Of a stretch of 64,000 bases of DNA, positions 48,387 to 57,586 are shown one piece after another. Source of the DNA: Mycolicibacterium sp. ND9-15 (GTDB taxonomy: Bacteria > Actinomycetota > Actinomycetes > Mycobacteriales > Mycobacteriaceae); NCBI RefSeq assembly GCF_035918395.1, contig NZ_CP142362.1, positions 719,501 to 783,500 of the forward strand, given 5' to 3'. The notes beneath the pieces were generated by a model, which worked only from the letters and a program-made list of their open reading frames with translations, was not told the origin of the DNA and made no database searches. Position numbers and translations under genes: made by a program. Position 1 is the stretch's first letter. Each line of letters starts with the position of its first letter.

Positions 48387-49409
48387 TCAGAGATAGCTGG
48401 CGATCCGCTCACCGATCTGCGCGGTCGAGAACTTCTCGTCACCGCGAGTGGCCAGATGCTGCTCGACGGCCTTGTCGACGCGTGCGGCCGCATCGGCCTC
48501 GCCGACGTGGGCCAGCAGCAGCGCGACCGACATGATCGCGGCGGTCGGGTCCGCGATCCCCTGGCCCGCGATGTCCGGGGCGCTGCCGTGCACGGGTTCG
48601 AACATCGACGGATTGGTCCGGGTGGCATCGATATTGCCGCTGGCCGCCAAGCCGATACCGCCGCACACCGCGGCGCCGAGATCGGTGACGATGTCGCCGA
48701 ACAGGTTGTCGGTGACGATCACGTCGAACCGGCCCGGGTCGGTGACGAGGTGAATGGTCGCGGCGTCGACGTGCTGGTAGGCCACCCCGACGTCTGGGAA
48801 TTCCGTGGCGATCTCCTGCACGGTGCGCCACCACAGCGCCCCGGCGAAGGTCAGCACGTTGTTCTTGTGCACCAACGTCAAGTGCTTGCGCCGCTGCTGC
48901 GCGCGGGCGAACGCGTCGGTCACGACGCGCCGCACACCGAAGGCGGTGTTGACGCTGACCTCGGTGGCGATCTCGTGCGGTGTGCCGACGCGGATGGCGC
49001 CGCCGGTCCCGGTATAGGGACCTTCGGTGCCTTCGCGCACGACGACGAAATCGATGTCGGGGTTGCCCGCCAGCGGACTGGTCACGCCGGGATACAGCCG
49101 TCCTGGCCGCAGGTTGATGTGGTGGTCGAGTTCGAACCGGATACGCAGCAGCAGACCGCGTTCGAGTACACCGCTGGGCACCGACGGGTCACCGATCGCG
49201 CCGAGCAGGATCGCGTCGTGCCCACGCAGTTCGTCGAGCACGGAGTCGGGTAGCACTTCGCCGGTGGCGTGGTAACGCCGTGCGCCGAGGTCGTACGGCG
49301 TCTTGTCGACACCGGGCAGCACCTCGTCGAGCACCTTGACGGCCTCCCCGACGACCTCCGGACCGATGCCGTCGCCGGCGATGATCGCCAACCTCATCGT
49401 CGAAGTCAT
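48387..49409 (-). CDS. leuB: 3-isopropylmalate dehydrogenase
   Basis: LeuB oxidises and decarboxylates 3-isopropylmalate. The 340-residue product has [14 protein letters not shown] (about 11-24), [17 protein letters not shown], the catalytic Lys block THVHKNNVL-like [12 protein letters not shown], metal-binding [15 protein letters not shown] and [19 protein letters not shown]. Start ATG 49409 overlaps the serA stop by 4 nt. Leucine genes are thus split in two nearby loci (leuDC at 42-43.6 kb and here). Confidence 0.96.
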   Translation of the reverse strand: MTSTMRLAIIAGDGIGPEVVGEAVKVLDEVLPGVDKTPYDLGARRYHATGEVLPDSVLDELRGHDAILLGAIGDPSVPSGVLERGLLLRIRFELDHHINLRPGRLYPGVTSPLAGNPDIDFVVVREGTEGPYTGTGGAIRVGTPHEIATEVSVNTAFGVRRVVTDAFARAQQRRKHLTLVHKNNVLTFAGALWWRTVQEIATEFPDVGVAYQHVDAATIHLVTDPGRFDVIVTDNLFGDIVTDLGAAVCGGIGLAASGNIDATRTNPSMFEPVHGSAPDIAGQGIADPTAAIMSVALLLAHVGEADAAARVDKAVEQHLATRGDEKFSTAQIGERIASYL

Positions 49410-50992
49410 GACAGGTCAACGACTTCCAGCAGGTTGGCGCCGACGGCCTCGGTGATCGCGGCGCGGACGTCCTCAGGGACGTCACGATTGATGCGCAGCA
49501 GGATCGTCGCGTTCGGCCCTTCGGCGTCCTCGCTGAGCTGTGCGGCGTGAATGTTGATGTCGGCGGCGCCGAGCATCGTGCCGATCTTGCCGAGGGTTCC
49601 CGGCTGGTCGACGTAGTGGATGATCAGGTTGATCCCCTCGGCGCGCATGTCGATGTTGCGGCCGTTGATCTGCACGATCTTCTCGACCTGCTGGGGGCCG
49701 GACAGGGTGCCTGCGATGTTGGTGACCGAGCCGTTGACCCCCAGCGCCCGCACGTCGACGAGACTGCGGTGGTTGGGGCTCTCGCTGACCGTGCTGATCT
49801 CGGAGTCCAAGCCGCGCTCGTCGGCCAGTGCGGGTGCGTTGACGAACGTGACCTGCTGGTCGGTTATCGTCGAGAACAGCCCTCGCAGCGCCGAAAGGCG
49901 AAGCACCTCAACGTCTTCGGCCGCCAACTCACCCTGCGCGCAGACCGACAGGGTGGCCGTGGGTTCGTCGGCGAGCACCCCGGCCAGCAGTCCGAGTTTG
50001 CGGACCAGCTCCAGCCACGGGGCAACCTCTTCGCTGACCGGACCGGCGCCGACGTTGACCGCGTCGGGCACGAACTCGCCGGCCAGCGCGAGCTTCACGC
50101 TCTCCGCGACGTCGGTGCCCGCCCGGTCCTGCGCCTCGGCCGTGGACGCCCCCAGGTGTGGGGTGACGATGACCTGCGGCAAGTCGAACAGCGGGCTCTC
50201 GGTCGTCGGCTCCTTCGCGAACACGTCGACACCGGCCCCGCGTACATGACCGGACCGGACCGCCTCGGCCAACGCCTCCTCGTCGATCAGGCCGCCGCGG
50301 GCCGCATTGACGATGATGACGCCGGGCTTGGTCTTCGCCAGCGCCTCCTTGCCGATCAACCCCGCCGTCTCCGGGGTCTTGGGCAGGTGTACGGAGATGA
50401 CGTCGGCGCGCCCCAGCAGTTCGTCCAGTGCGAGCAGCTCTATGCCCAGCTGCGCGGCGCGGGCCGGCGACACGTACGGGTCGTACGCCACCACATGGGA
50501 GCCGAACGCCGCGAGCCGCTGGGCGACCAGCTGGCCGATGCGCCCCAGACCGACCACGCCGGCCGTCTTGCCGTAGATCTCGGTGCCCGAGAACGACGAG
50601 CGTTTCCAGGTGTGCGCGCGCAGCGACGCATCGGCGGCCGGGATCTCTCGAGCCGCGGCCAGCAGCAGGGCGATCGCGTGCTCGGCCGCACTGTGGATGT
50701 TGGAGGTCGGCGCGTTGACCACCAGCACCCCTCGGGCCGTGGCCGCAGCCACGTCGACGTTGTCCAGACCGACGCCGGCACGGGCGACAATCTTGAGCTT
50801 GGGGGCCGCGGCGAGCACCTCGGCGTCGACCGTGGTCGCCGAACGCACCAGCAGTGCGTCGGCTTCGGGCACCGCGGCCAGCAACTTCGGCCGGTCCGGG
50901 CCATCGACCCAGCGGACTTCAACCTGGTCACCGAGGGCGGCGACCGTCGATTCAGCCAATTTGTCGGCGATCAGTACAACGGGCAGACTCAC
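49406..50992 (-). CDS. serA: D-3-phosphoglycerate dehydrogenase, long (ASB + ACT) form
   Basis: SerA commits 3-phosphoglycerate to serine. The 528-residue product has the substrate/NAD domains ([18 protein letters not shown] about 147-164; catalytic [14 protein letters not shown] and [16 protein letters not shown]), an intervening ASB domain (about 320-450) and a C-terminal ACT domain for serine feedback ([26 protein letters not shown]). This long mycobacterial form is allosteric. ATG or GTG at 50992; coupled to leuB by 4-nt overlap. Secure. Confidence 0.96.
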   Translation of the reverse strand: MSLPVVLIADKLAESTVAALGDQVEVRWVDGPDRPKLLAAVPEADALLVRSATTVDAEVLAAAPKLKIVARAGVGLDNVDVAAATARGVLVVNAPTSNIHSAAEHAIALLLAAAREIPAADASLRAHTWKRSSFSGTEIYGKTAGVVGLGRIGQLVAQRLAAFGSHVVAYDPYVSPARAAQLGIELLALDELLGRADVISVHLPKTPETAGLIGKEALAKTKPGVIIVNAARGGLIDEEALAEAVRSGHVRGAGVDVFAKEPTTESPLFDLPQVIVTPHLGASTAEAQDRAGTDVAESVKLALAGEFVPDAVNVGAGPVSEEVAPWLELVRKLGLLAGVLADEPTATLSVCAQGELAAEDVEVLRLSALRGLFSTITDQQVTFVNAPALADERGLDSEISTVSESPNHRSLVDVRALGVNGSVTNIAGTLSGPQQVEKIVQINGRNIDMRAEGINLIIHYVDQPGTLGKIGTMLGAADINIHAAQLSEDAEGPNATILLRINRDVPEDVRAAITEAVGANLLEVVDLS

Positions 50993-51046
50993 GCGGTCAG
51001 ACTAATGGGCTTGAATCATCAGGTGGTGGGCGGGAGAAAAGCACAC

Positions 51047-52477
51047 GTGGATGTCACCGTCGTCGGTAGCGGACCCAACGGCTTGGCCGCCGCCGTCGTC
51101 TGCGCTCGGGCCGGGCTCTCGGTGCAGGTCCTCGAGGCGCAACCGACCCTGGGCGGTGGCGCGCGCACGCTGCCCGACGCCGAGTTTCCCGGCGTCTCCC
51201 ACGACATCTGTTCGGCCGTGCATCCGCTCGCGCTGGCATCGCCGTTCCTGGCCGAGTTCGACCTACCCGCCCGCGGGGTGACCCTCCAGGTGCCCGAGGT
51301 GTCCTACGCCAATCCGCTCCCGGGCGCACGCTCGGCGATCGGCTATCGCGACCTCGACCGGACCGCCGCGGAACTCGAGCACGGGGATTCGTGGCGCAGG
51401 TTGTTCGGTCCGATGGTCGAACGCGATACCGCGGTGCTCGAACTGCTGCTCGGCGACAAGCGCTCGATCCCGAGGAATCCGATCGCGGCCATCCAGGTGG
51501 CCCGCCGGCTGCTCGAGCAGGGCACGCCCGCGTGGGGCGCACTGTCCGGGGCCGACGCGCGCGCATTGTTCAGCGGAGTTGCCGCACATGTGATCTCGCC
51601 GATGCCCTCACTGGTGTCGGCCGGTGGCGGCCTGATGCTGGCGACGCTCGCGCACACCGTCGGCTGGCCCATACCCGTGGGCGGAAGCCAGGCCATCGCC
51701 GACGCGCTGGTCGACGACCTTCGTGCGCACGGGGGCGTGATCGCCGTCGACCGCGAGGTCACCGAACCGCCCGGCGGCGTCACGCTTTTCGACACCGCAC
51801 CCACCGCGGTGGCGCGCATCTACGGTGACAAGCTGCCCCGCCGGTATGCAAAGGCGTTGCAGCGGTATCGATTCGGACCCGGTGTGGCCAAGGTCGACTT
51901 CGTGCTGTCCGAGGAGGTGCCGTTCGCCGACGAGCGGCTACGACGGTCCCCGACGCTGCACATGGGTGGCACCCGCGAGCAGATGGCTCACGCCGAACGC
52001 GAGATCGTCGCCGGACGTCACCCCGAGTGGCCGATGGTGCTCGCCGCCCTGCCGCATTTGGCCGATCCAGGTCGCATCGACGCCGAGGGCCGTCGCCCGC
52101 TGTGGACCTACGCGCATGTGCCCAACGGTTCGACGCTCGACCAGGCCGAGCAAGTGACCGACATCTTCGAGCGCTTCGCGCCCGGCTTCCGCGACATCGT
52201 GGTGGCGGTCCGATCCGTGCCCGCCGCGAGGTTGGCCGAGCACAACGCCAACCTCGTCGGCGGAGACATCGGCGTCGGCGGCAACACGCTGATGCATGCA
52301 CTGGCCGGACCGACACCCCGGCTCAATCCCTGGAGCACGCCCATCCCGGGGGCGTACCTGTGCTCGTCGGCCACCCCACCGGGCGGCGGTGTGCACGGCA
52401 TGGCGGGCTACTTCGCCGCCCGTACCGTGTTGCGCCGCGAGTTCGGCATCAAGACGTTGCCTTCACTGTCCCCCTGA
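51047..52477 (+). CDS. FAD/NAD(P)-dependent oxidoreductase, phytoene-desaturase-like (Rv2997-like)
   Basis: The 476-residue product has the N-terminal dinucleotide motif VTVVGSGPNGLAAAVVCARAG less its first residue, a second family block TLGGGARTLPDAEFPGVSHD, and the C-terminal FAD-binding part CSSATPPGGGVHGMAGYFAAR. It belongs to the CrtI/amine-oxidase-like superfamily but is conserved in non-pigmented mycobacteria (Rv2997), so it is probably not part of the pigment pathway. I chose GTG 51047 (VDVTVVGSG) after GGGAG; ATG 51005 adds 14 residues. It marks the left border of the carotenoid island. Confidence 0.85.
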   Translation: MDVTVVGSGPNGLAAAVVCARAGLSVQVLEAQPTLGGGARTLPDAEFPGVSHDICSAVHPLALASPFLAEFDLPARGVTLQVPEVSYANPLPGARSAIGYRDLDRTAAELEHGDSWRRLFGPMVERDTAVLELLLGDKRSIPRNPIAAIQVARRLLEQGTPAWGALSGADARALFSGVAAHVISPMPSLVSAGGGLMLATLAHTVGWPIPVGGSQAIADALVDDLRAHGGVIAVDREVTEPPGGVTLFDTAPTAVARIYGDKLPRRYAKALQRYRFGPGVAKVDFVLSEEVPFADERLRRSPTLHMGGTREQMAHAEREIVAGRHPEWPMVLAALPHLADPGRIDAEGRRPLWTYAHVPNGSTLDQAEQVTDIFERFAPGFRDIVVAVRSVPAARLAEHNANLVGGDIGVGGNTLMHALAGPTPRLNPWSTPIPGAYLCSSATPPGGGVHGMAGYFAARTVLRREFGIKTLPSLSP

Positions 52478-52487
52478 CGGCCTTCTT

Positions 52488-52510
52488 GCATCGATGCGGA
52501 TTCGATGCAT
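52488..52510. promoter_or_regulatory. Paired ATCGATGC-type boxes upstream of crtE
   Basis: ATCGATGC at 52490-52497 (inside the perfect palindrome GCATCGATGC) and TTCGATGC at 52501-52508 are 11 bp apart, one helical turn. A further inverted copy, GCATCGA, lies at 52571-52577. The same pair occurs at the regulator gene. I read this as the operator of the carotenoid operon; binding is not proven. Confidence 0.6.
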
Positions 52511-52614
52511 AGGTGCGGTGGGACGGGGGTACACCGCGGTTGAGTGCGGTCAGTTCGGGTACTTCTCGCCGCATCGAGTGAAGGGGACGGTGCTTGAGCG
52601 GTATCAATGGACAT

Positions 52615-53733
52615 ATGCGCCCCCTCGTGATGGCGAAGTCGAAGCTCGGCGCTCCCGACAGCGGGCTGATGACCGCTGGTTTTCCGGTATGGCGCGACGC
52701 CATGCGGCGCGAGGTGTTGCGATCACTCGCAGATTTCGTGGCTACGCAGATCTCCGATGACCTCAACGCCGCTGGAGTCGATATCGCGACCGACGTACTG
52801 CGGGACTTCGTCGACGGGGGCAAGTGCGTGCGCTCCACGTTCGCGTACCTGGGCTGGTTGTGCAACGCCGACGACGATCCCGGCGCGCTGCGGGCGGCGG
52901 CGAGTTTCGAGTTGTTGCACGCGTTCGCACTCCTGCAGGACGACGTGATGGACGGTTCGGCGCTGCGGCGCGGACGACCGGCGGCCCACGTCCGGTTCAC
53001 CCAGTGGCACCGCGAACGGGCGCTCTCGGGATCCCCCGAACGCTTCGGCGAGGCCGCCGCCGTCCTGCTCGGCGACCTGTGCCTGGTATGGGCCCAGCAG
53101 ATGATGCGCGAGAGCGGCATCGGCGACCATGCGCTGACGCGCGCGTGGCCGCGCTATGACGCGATGCGCACCGAACTCGCTGTGGGCCAGTTCGCCGACC
53201 TGGTCAACGACGCCGCCGAATTCCCCGAGTGGCAACAGGTTCTCGACGTGCTGCGGCGCAAGTCCGGCCGCTACACCGTTCGGAGACCGCTCGAGATCGG
53301 AGCCGAAATGGCCGGCTGCGCACCCGGCGTCCTGGTTCTGCTCGGCGACTACGGCGAAGCGGTCGGCGAGGCGTTCCAGTTGCGCGACGACGTCCTCGGC
53401 ATCTTCGGGTCACCCGAGATCACCGGGAAACCGGCGGGCAGCGATCTCTTCGAGCACAAGGCAACCAGTGTCGTGGTCGCGGCCTACCGGCTCGCAAACG
53501 GGTCCCTTCGCCGCGAGCTCACGCAGTTGATGAGCACCTCCGATCTGAGCGACGCCGACGTGCGGCGGTGGCGGAAGCTGATCGTCGCCTCCGGCGCCGT
53601 CGAATGGATCGAGCAACTCATCCGTTCACGCCTGACCCGCGCACTCGACACGATCGACTCCGGGCCGCTGGACCCGTTGATCCGCACCGCCCTGGCCGAC
53701 ATGGCCACCGCCTGCACCGAACGGGCCGCGTGA
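52615..53733 (+). CDS. crtE: Geranylgeranyl diphosphate synthase
   Basis: CrtE makes the C20 precursor of carotenoids. The 372-residue polyprenyl synthase has the first Asp-rich motif DDVMD (about 109-113) and the second site as RDDVLGIFG (about 257-265), where the last Asp of the usual DDxxD is replaced, a pattern typical of actinobacterial IdsA-type synthases. GGKCVRSTFAYLG holds the conserved GK(x)R. Start is uncertain between ATG 52615, TTG 52594 and internal starts. Stop overlaps the crtI ATG by one base (TGATG). It is the first gene of the operon. Confidence 0.92.
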   Translation: MRPLVMAKSKLGAPDSGLMTAGFPVWRDAMRREVLRSLADFVATQISDDLNAAGVDIATDVLRDFVDGGKCVRSTFAYLGWLCNADDDPGALRAAASFELLHAFALLQDDVMDGSALRRGRPAAHVRFTQWHRERALSGSPERFGEAAAVLLGDLCLVWAQQMMRESGIGDHALTRAWPRYDAMRTELAVGQFADLVNDAAEFPEWQQVLDVLRRKSGRYTVRRPLEIGAEMAGCAPGVLVLLGDYGEAVGEAFQLRDDVLGIFGSPEITGKPAGSDLFEHKATSVVVAAYRLANGSLRRELTQLMSTSDLSDADVRRWRKLIVASGAVEWIEQLIRSRLTRALDTIDSGPLDPLIRTALADMATACTERAA

Positions 53734-55241
53734 TGCGCACCGTCGGGGGCCGCACCGACCGCGTCGTGGTGGTCGGCGCCGGGCTGTCCGGGCTGTCCGC
53801 GGCACTCCAACTGGCCGGCCGGGGCCGAAGCGTGACCGTCGTCGAACGCGGACAGCACCCCGGTGGACGCGTCGGCCGTCTGGACATCGGCGGCTACCGC
53901 CTCGACACCGGCCCGACCGTGCTCACCATGCCCGACATCATCGACGACGCGTTCGCCGCCGTCGGGGAGACCATCTCGGACCGGCTCGAGATGATAAGCG
54001 TCGATCCCGCATACCGCGCCTCGTTCGCCGACGGCAGCGGACTGCACGTCCACAGCGATGCCGACGCGATGGCGGCCGAGATCCAGTCGTTCGCGGGGCG
54101 CGACCAGGCCGACGGCTACGTGCGCCTGCGCAACTGGTTGACCAAGCTCTACCAGGTCGAGTTCGACGGGTTCATCGACGCGAACTTCGACTCGCCGTTG
54201 TCGCTGCTGACACCGCAGCTCGCCCGGTTGGCCGCCATCGGCGGCTTTCGGCGCTGGGACAAGGTGGTGCGCCGCTTCATCAGCGACGAGCGATTGCAGC
54301 GGGTGTTCACCTTTCAGGCGTTGTACGCGGGCGTGCCGCCGCACCGGGCGCTGGCGGTGTACGCCGTGATCGCCTACATGGACACCATCGCCGGCGTGTA
54401 CTTCCCCCGCGGCGGCGTGCGCGCGCTACCCGATGCGCTGGCCGCTGCCGCGACGGACGCCGGCGTCGAATTCCGGTACGGCTCGGCGGTTTCGGCACTG
54501 GAACGGACCGGCGACCGGGTGGCGGCCGTGCGCACCGACGGCGGCGACCGGATTCCCGCCGACGCGGTCGTGCTGACCACCGAGTTGCCCGACACCTACC
54601 GACTGCTCGAGCGCAGGCCACGTCGCGCACTGGCGCTGCGGCCCGCGCCGTCGGCGGTCGTCGCCCACGTCGGCTGTCGTGCCGTCGGACCGGACGTCGG
54701 ACACCACACCATCGTTTTCGGCGCCGAGTGGCAGCAGACGTTCACCGACATCATCGACGACGGCCGTGTGATGTCCGATCCGTCGCTGTTGGTGACCCGG
54801 CCCAGCGCCGGCGACCCGTCGCTGGCACCCGCGGGCCGCGACCTGCTCTACATCCTCGCGCCGGCACCGAATCTCGCGGTAGGGCAAGTAGATTGGGCAT
54901 CTACACGGGACAGCTACGTGCGACAGATGATGGACGTCGTGACCGCGCGGCTACCCGAGTTGGGAGTGGACGCCGAGGTGCTGCACGTCGTGGATCCGGC
55001 GGATTGGGCGCGTCAGGGTATGGCCGCGGGGACCCCGTTCGCGTTGGCGCACACGTTCAGCCAGACCGGTCCCTTCCGTCCCGCCAACACCGTGCGCGGC
55101 GTCACCAACGTGGTGCTGGCGGGCTCGTCGACCGTCCCCGGAGTCGGCGTGCCGACCGCAATGCTGTCCGGTCGGCTGGCCGCCGACCGAATCACCGGCC
55201 TGCCGATCCGGCGGCCCCGTAGCCAGGTGGTGCAGGCATGA
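53733..55241 (+). CDS. crtI: Phytoene desaturase
   Basis: CrtI desaturates phytoene to lycopene using FAD. The 502-residue product has the N-terminal motif RVVVVGAGLSGLSAALQLAG (about 10-29), GGRVGRLDIGGYRLDTGPTVL, the region YFPRGGVRALPDALAAAATDAG and the bacterial phytoene dehydrogenase signature near the C-terminus, NVVLAGSSTVPGVGVPTAMLSG. Directly overlaps crtE (1 nt) and crtB (4 nt). The number of desaturation steps is inferred from the presence of a lycopene cyclase downstream. Confidence 0.93.
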   Translation: MRTVGGRTDRVVVVGAGLSGLSAALQLAGRGRSVTVVERGQHPGGRVGRLDIGGYRLDTGPTVLTMPDIIDDAFAAVGETISDRLEMISVDPAYRASFADGSGLHVHSDADAMAAEIQSFAGRDQADGYVRLRNWLTKLYQVEFDGFIDANFDSPLSLLTPQLARLAAIGGFRRWDKVVRRFISDERLQRVFTFQALYAGVPPHRALAVYAVIAYMDTIAGVYFPRGGVRALPDALAAAATDAGVEFRYGSAVSALERTGDRVAAVRTDGGDRIPADAVVLTTELPDTYRLLERRPRRALALRPAPSAVVAHVGCRAVGPDVGHHTIVFGAEWQQTFTDIIDDGRVMSDPSLLVTRPSAGDPSLAPAGRDLLYILAPAPNLAVGQVDWASTRDSYVRQMMDVVTARLPELGVDAEVLHVVDPADWARQGMAAGTPFALAHTFSQTGPFRPANTVRGVTNVVLAGSSTVPGVGVPTAMLSGRLAADRITGLPIRRPRSQVVQA

Positions 55242-56185
55242 TCGGTTCCGAACTCGACGCCGCGGGCGTCCACGACCCGGCACTGCGCGCGGCCTACCGG
55301 CGTTGTCGCACGATCAACGCCGAGCACGGCCGGACATTCTTTCTGGCCACCCGGTTGCTGGCACCCGAACAGCGTCCGGCGGTGCACGCGCTGTACGGCT
55401 TCGCCCGCCGCGCCGACGACATCCTCGACGACTTCGATCCCGTCGTCAGCATGAGCGAACGTGCCGACCAGTTACAGCGGCTCGCCACCCAGCTTTTCAA
55501 CCGACTCGCGCAAGGCGGTTGCGACGACGGCGACCCAGCGCTCGCCGCGGTCGTGCACTGCGCGCGCCGCTACGGCATCCCGTGGGAGTTGTTCGACGAC
55601 TTCCTCGGCTCGATGCGCATGGACCTGACCGTCACCGACTATCCCGACCGGGCCGCGCTCGACCGCTACATGTACGGCTCCGCGGAGGTCATCGGCCTGC
55701 AACTGCTGCCCGTGCTCGGCACCGTCGGCCCACGCGAGGAGGCCGCCCCGTACGCGGCCGCGTTGGGAAAGGCGTTCCAGCTCACCAACTTCCTGCGCGA
55801 TGTCGACGAGGATCTCGAGCGCGGCCGGGTGTACCTGCCCGCCGACGAGCTGGCCGCCCACGGGGTCGACCGCGATGTGCTGACGTGGTGCCGCGAGAAC
55901 CGGCGCACCGACGCCAAGGTGCGGCGCGCACTGGTCGAACAGCACGCCATCAACCGGCGCGTCTACGACTTCGCGCGACGCGGTATCGCCCATCTGCGTC
56001 CGCGTTCGCGCCCGTGCGTCGCGGCGGCCCTGACGCTGTACTCCGAGATCCTCGACAGCATCGAGGACATCGATTTCGCGGTGTTCAGCCAGCGCGCCAC
56101 CGTCGGCACCGGCCGCCGTCTGCGCGTCGGCGGGGCCGGCCTGGTCAAGGCATGGCGCGCACGCCGCCGGGACCACAGGATGTGA
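55238..56185 (+). CDS. crtB: Phytoene synthase
   Basis: CrtB condenses two GGPP to phytoene, the first dedicated carotenoid step. The 315-residue product shows squalene/phytoene synthase sites: the first Asp-rich motif in RRADDILDDFDP (about 53-64), MYGSAEVIGLQLLPVLG and the second motif LTNFLRDVDEDLERGRVYLP (about 184-203, DxxxD). ATG 55238 overlaps the crtI stop (ATGA). Normal length. Secure. Confidence 0.95.
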   Translation: MIGSELDAAGVHDPALRAAYRRCRTINAEHGRTFFLATRLLAPEQRPAVHALYGFARRADDILDDFDPVVSMSERADQLQRLATQLFNRLAQGGCDDGDPALAAVVHCARRYGIPWELFDDFLGSMRMDLTVTDYPDRAALDRYMYGSAEVIGLQLLPVLGTVGPREEAAPYAAALGKAFQLTNFLRDVDEDLERGRVYLPADELAAHGVDRDVLTWCRENRRTDAKVRRALVEQHAINRRVYDFARRGIAHLRPRSRPCVAAALTLYSEILDSIEDIDFAVFSQRATVGTGRRLRVGGAGLVKAWRARRRDHRM

Positions 56186-56187
56186 CG

Positions 56188-56532
56188 ATGGACAACTGGC
56201 ATTACCTTCTGGTGCTGGTCGCCTGCCTGGTGATCACCGCGCCGCTGGAGATCTTCGGCGCGGGCGTATACCGCCAGGCGCGGCGGGCCGCGGCCGCGGT
56301 GCTGCCCGTGGCGGCGGTGTTCGTGTTCTGGGACGCGATCGCCATCTTCGCGGACGTCTGGACCTACAACCCGCAATACGTCACGGGTATCGACGTTCTG
56401 GGCGTGATGCCCGTCGAGGAACTGCTGTTCTTCCTCGTGATTCCGATCTGCGGCCTGCTGACCTATAACGCCGTCAGCACGATACTGACGTGGGCCCAGC
56501 GGATGCGGGCTCGAGCGGAGCACGCCGAGTGA
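56188..56532 (+). CDS. crtYc: Lycopene cyclase subunit CrtYc
   Basis: Actinobacterial lycopene cyclase is a heterodimer of two small membrane proteins that forms the beta-rings of beta-carotene. This 114-residue subunit has three hydrophobic segments (YLLVLVACLVITAPLEIF; AAAVLPVAAVFVFWDAIAIF; ELLFFLVIPICGLLTY) and the conserved VMPVEELLFFLVIP with the PxE(E/D)xxF motif (Glu-Glu at about 75-76). It starts 3 nt past crtB and overlaps crtYd by 4 nt (GTGA). Confidence 0.93.
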   Translation: MDNWHYLLVLVACLVITAPLEIFGAGVYRQARRAAAAVLPVAAVFVFWDAIAIFADVWTYNPQYVTGIDVLGVMPVEELLFFLVIPICGLLTYNAVSTILTWAQRMRARAEHAE

Positions 56533-56858
56533 GCGGACTTGGATACACCGTGCCCGCCGCGCTTTCGGTGATCGCCGTGTGCGCGCTGGAGTTGGGCGTT
56601 CTGCGCACCGGGCTGTTTCGCAAGCCGGCGTACTGGATTTCGATGGCGATCGTCCTCGGCTTCCAGATTCCGGTCGACGGGTGGCTCACCAAGCTGAGCG
56701 CGCCGATCGTCATCTACGACGAACAACACACCAGCGGGATACGGTTCCCGTTCGACATCCCGGTCGAAGATTTCCTCTTCGGCTGGGCGATGGTCACCGC
56801 GGTGCTGCTGCTGTGGGAGCGTCAGCGGCCGCGCGCACCGAAAGAGGACGCGTCGTGA
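56529..56858 (+). CDS. crtYd: Lycopene cyclase subunit CrtYd
   Basis: Second half of the heterodimeric cyclase, 109 residues, with helices (AALSVIAVCALELGVL; YWISMAIVLGFQIPVDGW; DFLFGWAMVTAVLLLWE) and the motif FPFDIPVEDFLFGW, the PxEDFLF signature of this subunit. Start GTG 56529 sits inside the crtYc stop. The stop overlaps the GTG of the next gene. Both subunits together are required for cyclisation; no fused or plant-type cyclase is present. Confidence 0.93.
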   Translation: MSGLGYTVPAALSVIAVCALELGVLRTGLFRKPAYWISMAIVLGFQIPVDGWLTKLSAPIVIYDEQHTSGIRFPFDIPVEDFLFGWAMVTAVLLLWERQRPRAPKEDAS

Positions 56859-57586
56859 AGCTTTGCGCGGGCCGGAATTCCGAAGATCCCTCGGATGTTC
56901 CGGCCGCATTCGACGAGGGCGCGCCGGCCTACGACACGCTGGTGAACTCCAACCCCGGCTACCACGCACACCTGCGAATCTCCGCTCAGCGGCTCCGGTT
57001 ACCCGATTCGGGCCGGGGGCTGCGCCTACTCGATGCGGGCTGTGGCACCGGCGCATCCACCGCCGCGCTGCTGGCGGTGGCCCCGCACGCGGAGATCGTC
57101 GGTGTGGACGGCTCGGCAGGGATGCTGGCGGAGGCGCGCGCCAAGCAGTGGCCCTCGTCGGTGCGGTTCGTACACAGCCGCATCGAGGACCTCGCCGAGG
57201 CGGGGGTCACCGGGCCCTTCGACGGTATCTTCGCCGCCTACCTCGTGCGCAACCTGCCCGACCCCGATGCTCAACTGCGAGAGTTCCGTTCACTGCTACG
57301 GCCCGGCGGGACGCTGGCCGTACACGAGTACTCGGTGCGCGACTCGCGGCTGGCCACCGCCGTGTGGAACGCCGTCTGCGCCGCGATCATCATCCCGAGC
57401 GGCCGGCTCCGCAGCGGTGACGCATCGCTCTACCGCTACCTGCGACGCAGCGTGAATCGCTTCGACGGCGCCGCCGCGTTTCGTGATCGCCTGCATCGCA
57501 ACGGGTTCACCGCGGTGCACAGCCAGACGATGCCGGGTTGGCAACGCAACATCGTGCACACCTTCCTCGCCGAGGCGCCCCGATGA
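56855..57586 (+). CDS. SAM-dependent methyltransferase in the carotenoid operon
   Basis: The 243-residue class I methyltransferase has the SAM motif LRLLDAGCGTGASTAALLAV (about 56-75), the acidic residue block IVGVDGSAGML and FDGIFAAYLVRNLPDPDAQL, typical of UbiE/COQ5-like enzymes. It is coupled to both neighbours by 4-nt overlaps. It resembles the CrtT/Mts methyltransferase of other actinobacterial carotenoid clusters as I recall. What it methylates is not shown; the ring methyl shift is assigned to CrtU, so this could act on an end group or an intermediate. Confidence 0.85.
   Translation: MKLCAGRNSEDPSDVPAAFDEGAPAYDTLVNSNPGYHAHLRISAQRLRLPDSGRGLRLLDAGCGTGASTAALLAVAPHAEIVGVDGSAGMLAEARAKQWPSSVRFVHSRIEDLAEAGVTGPFDGIFAAYLVRNLPDPDAQLREFRSLLRPGGTLAVHEYSVRDSRLATAVWNAVCAAIIIPSGRLRSGDASLYRYLRRSVNRFDGAAAFRDRLHRNGFTAVHSQTMPGWQRNIVHTFLAEAPR

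Noticed and set aside
49547..51046. A plus-strand open frame that would extend the Rv2997-like gene by 500 codons
   Set aside because: It runs antisense through serA; the flavoprotein family begins at VDVTVVGSG, so the start at 51047 is sufficient.
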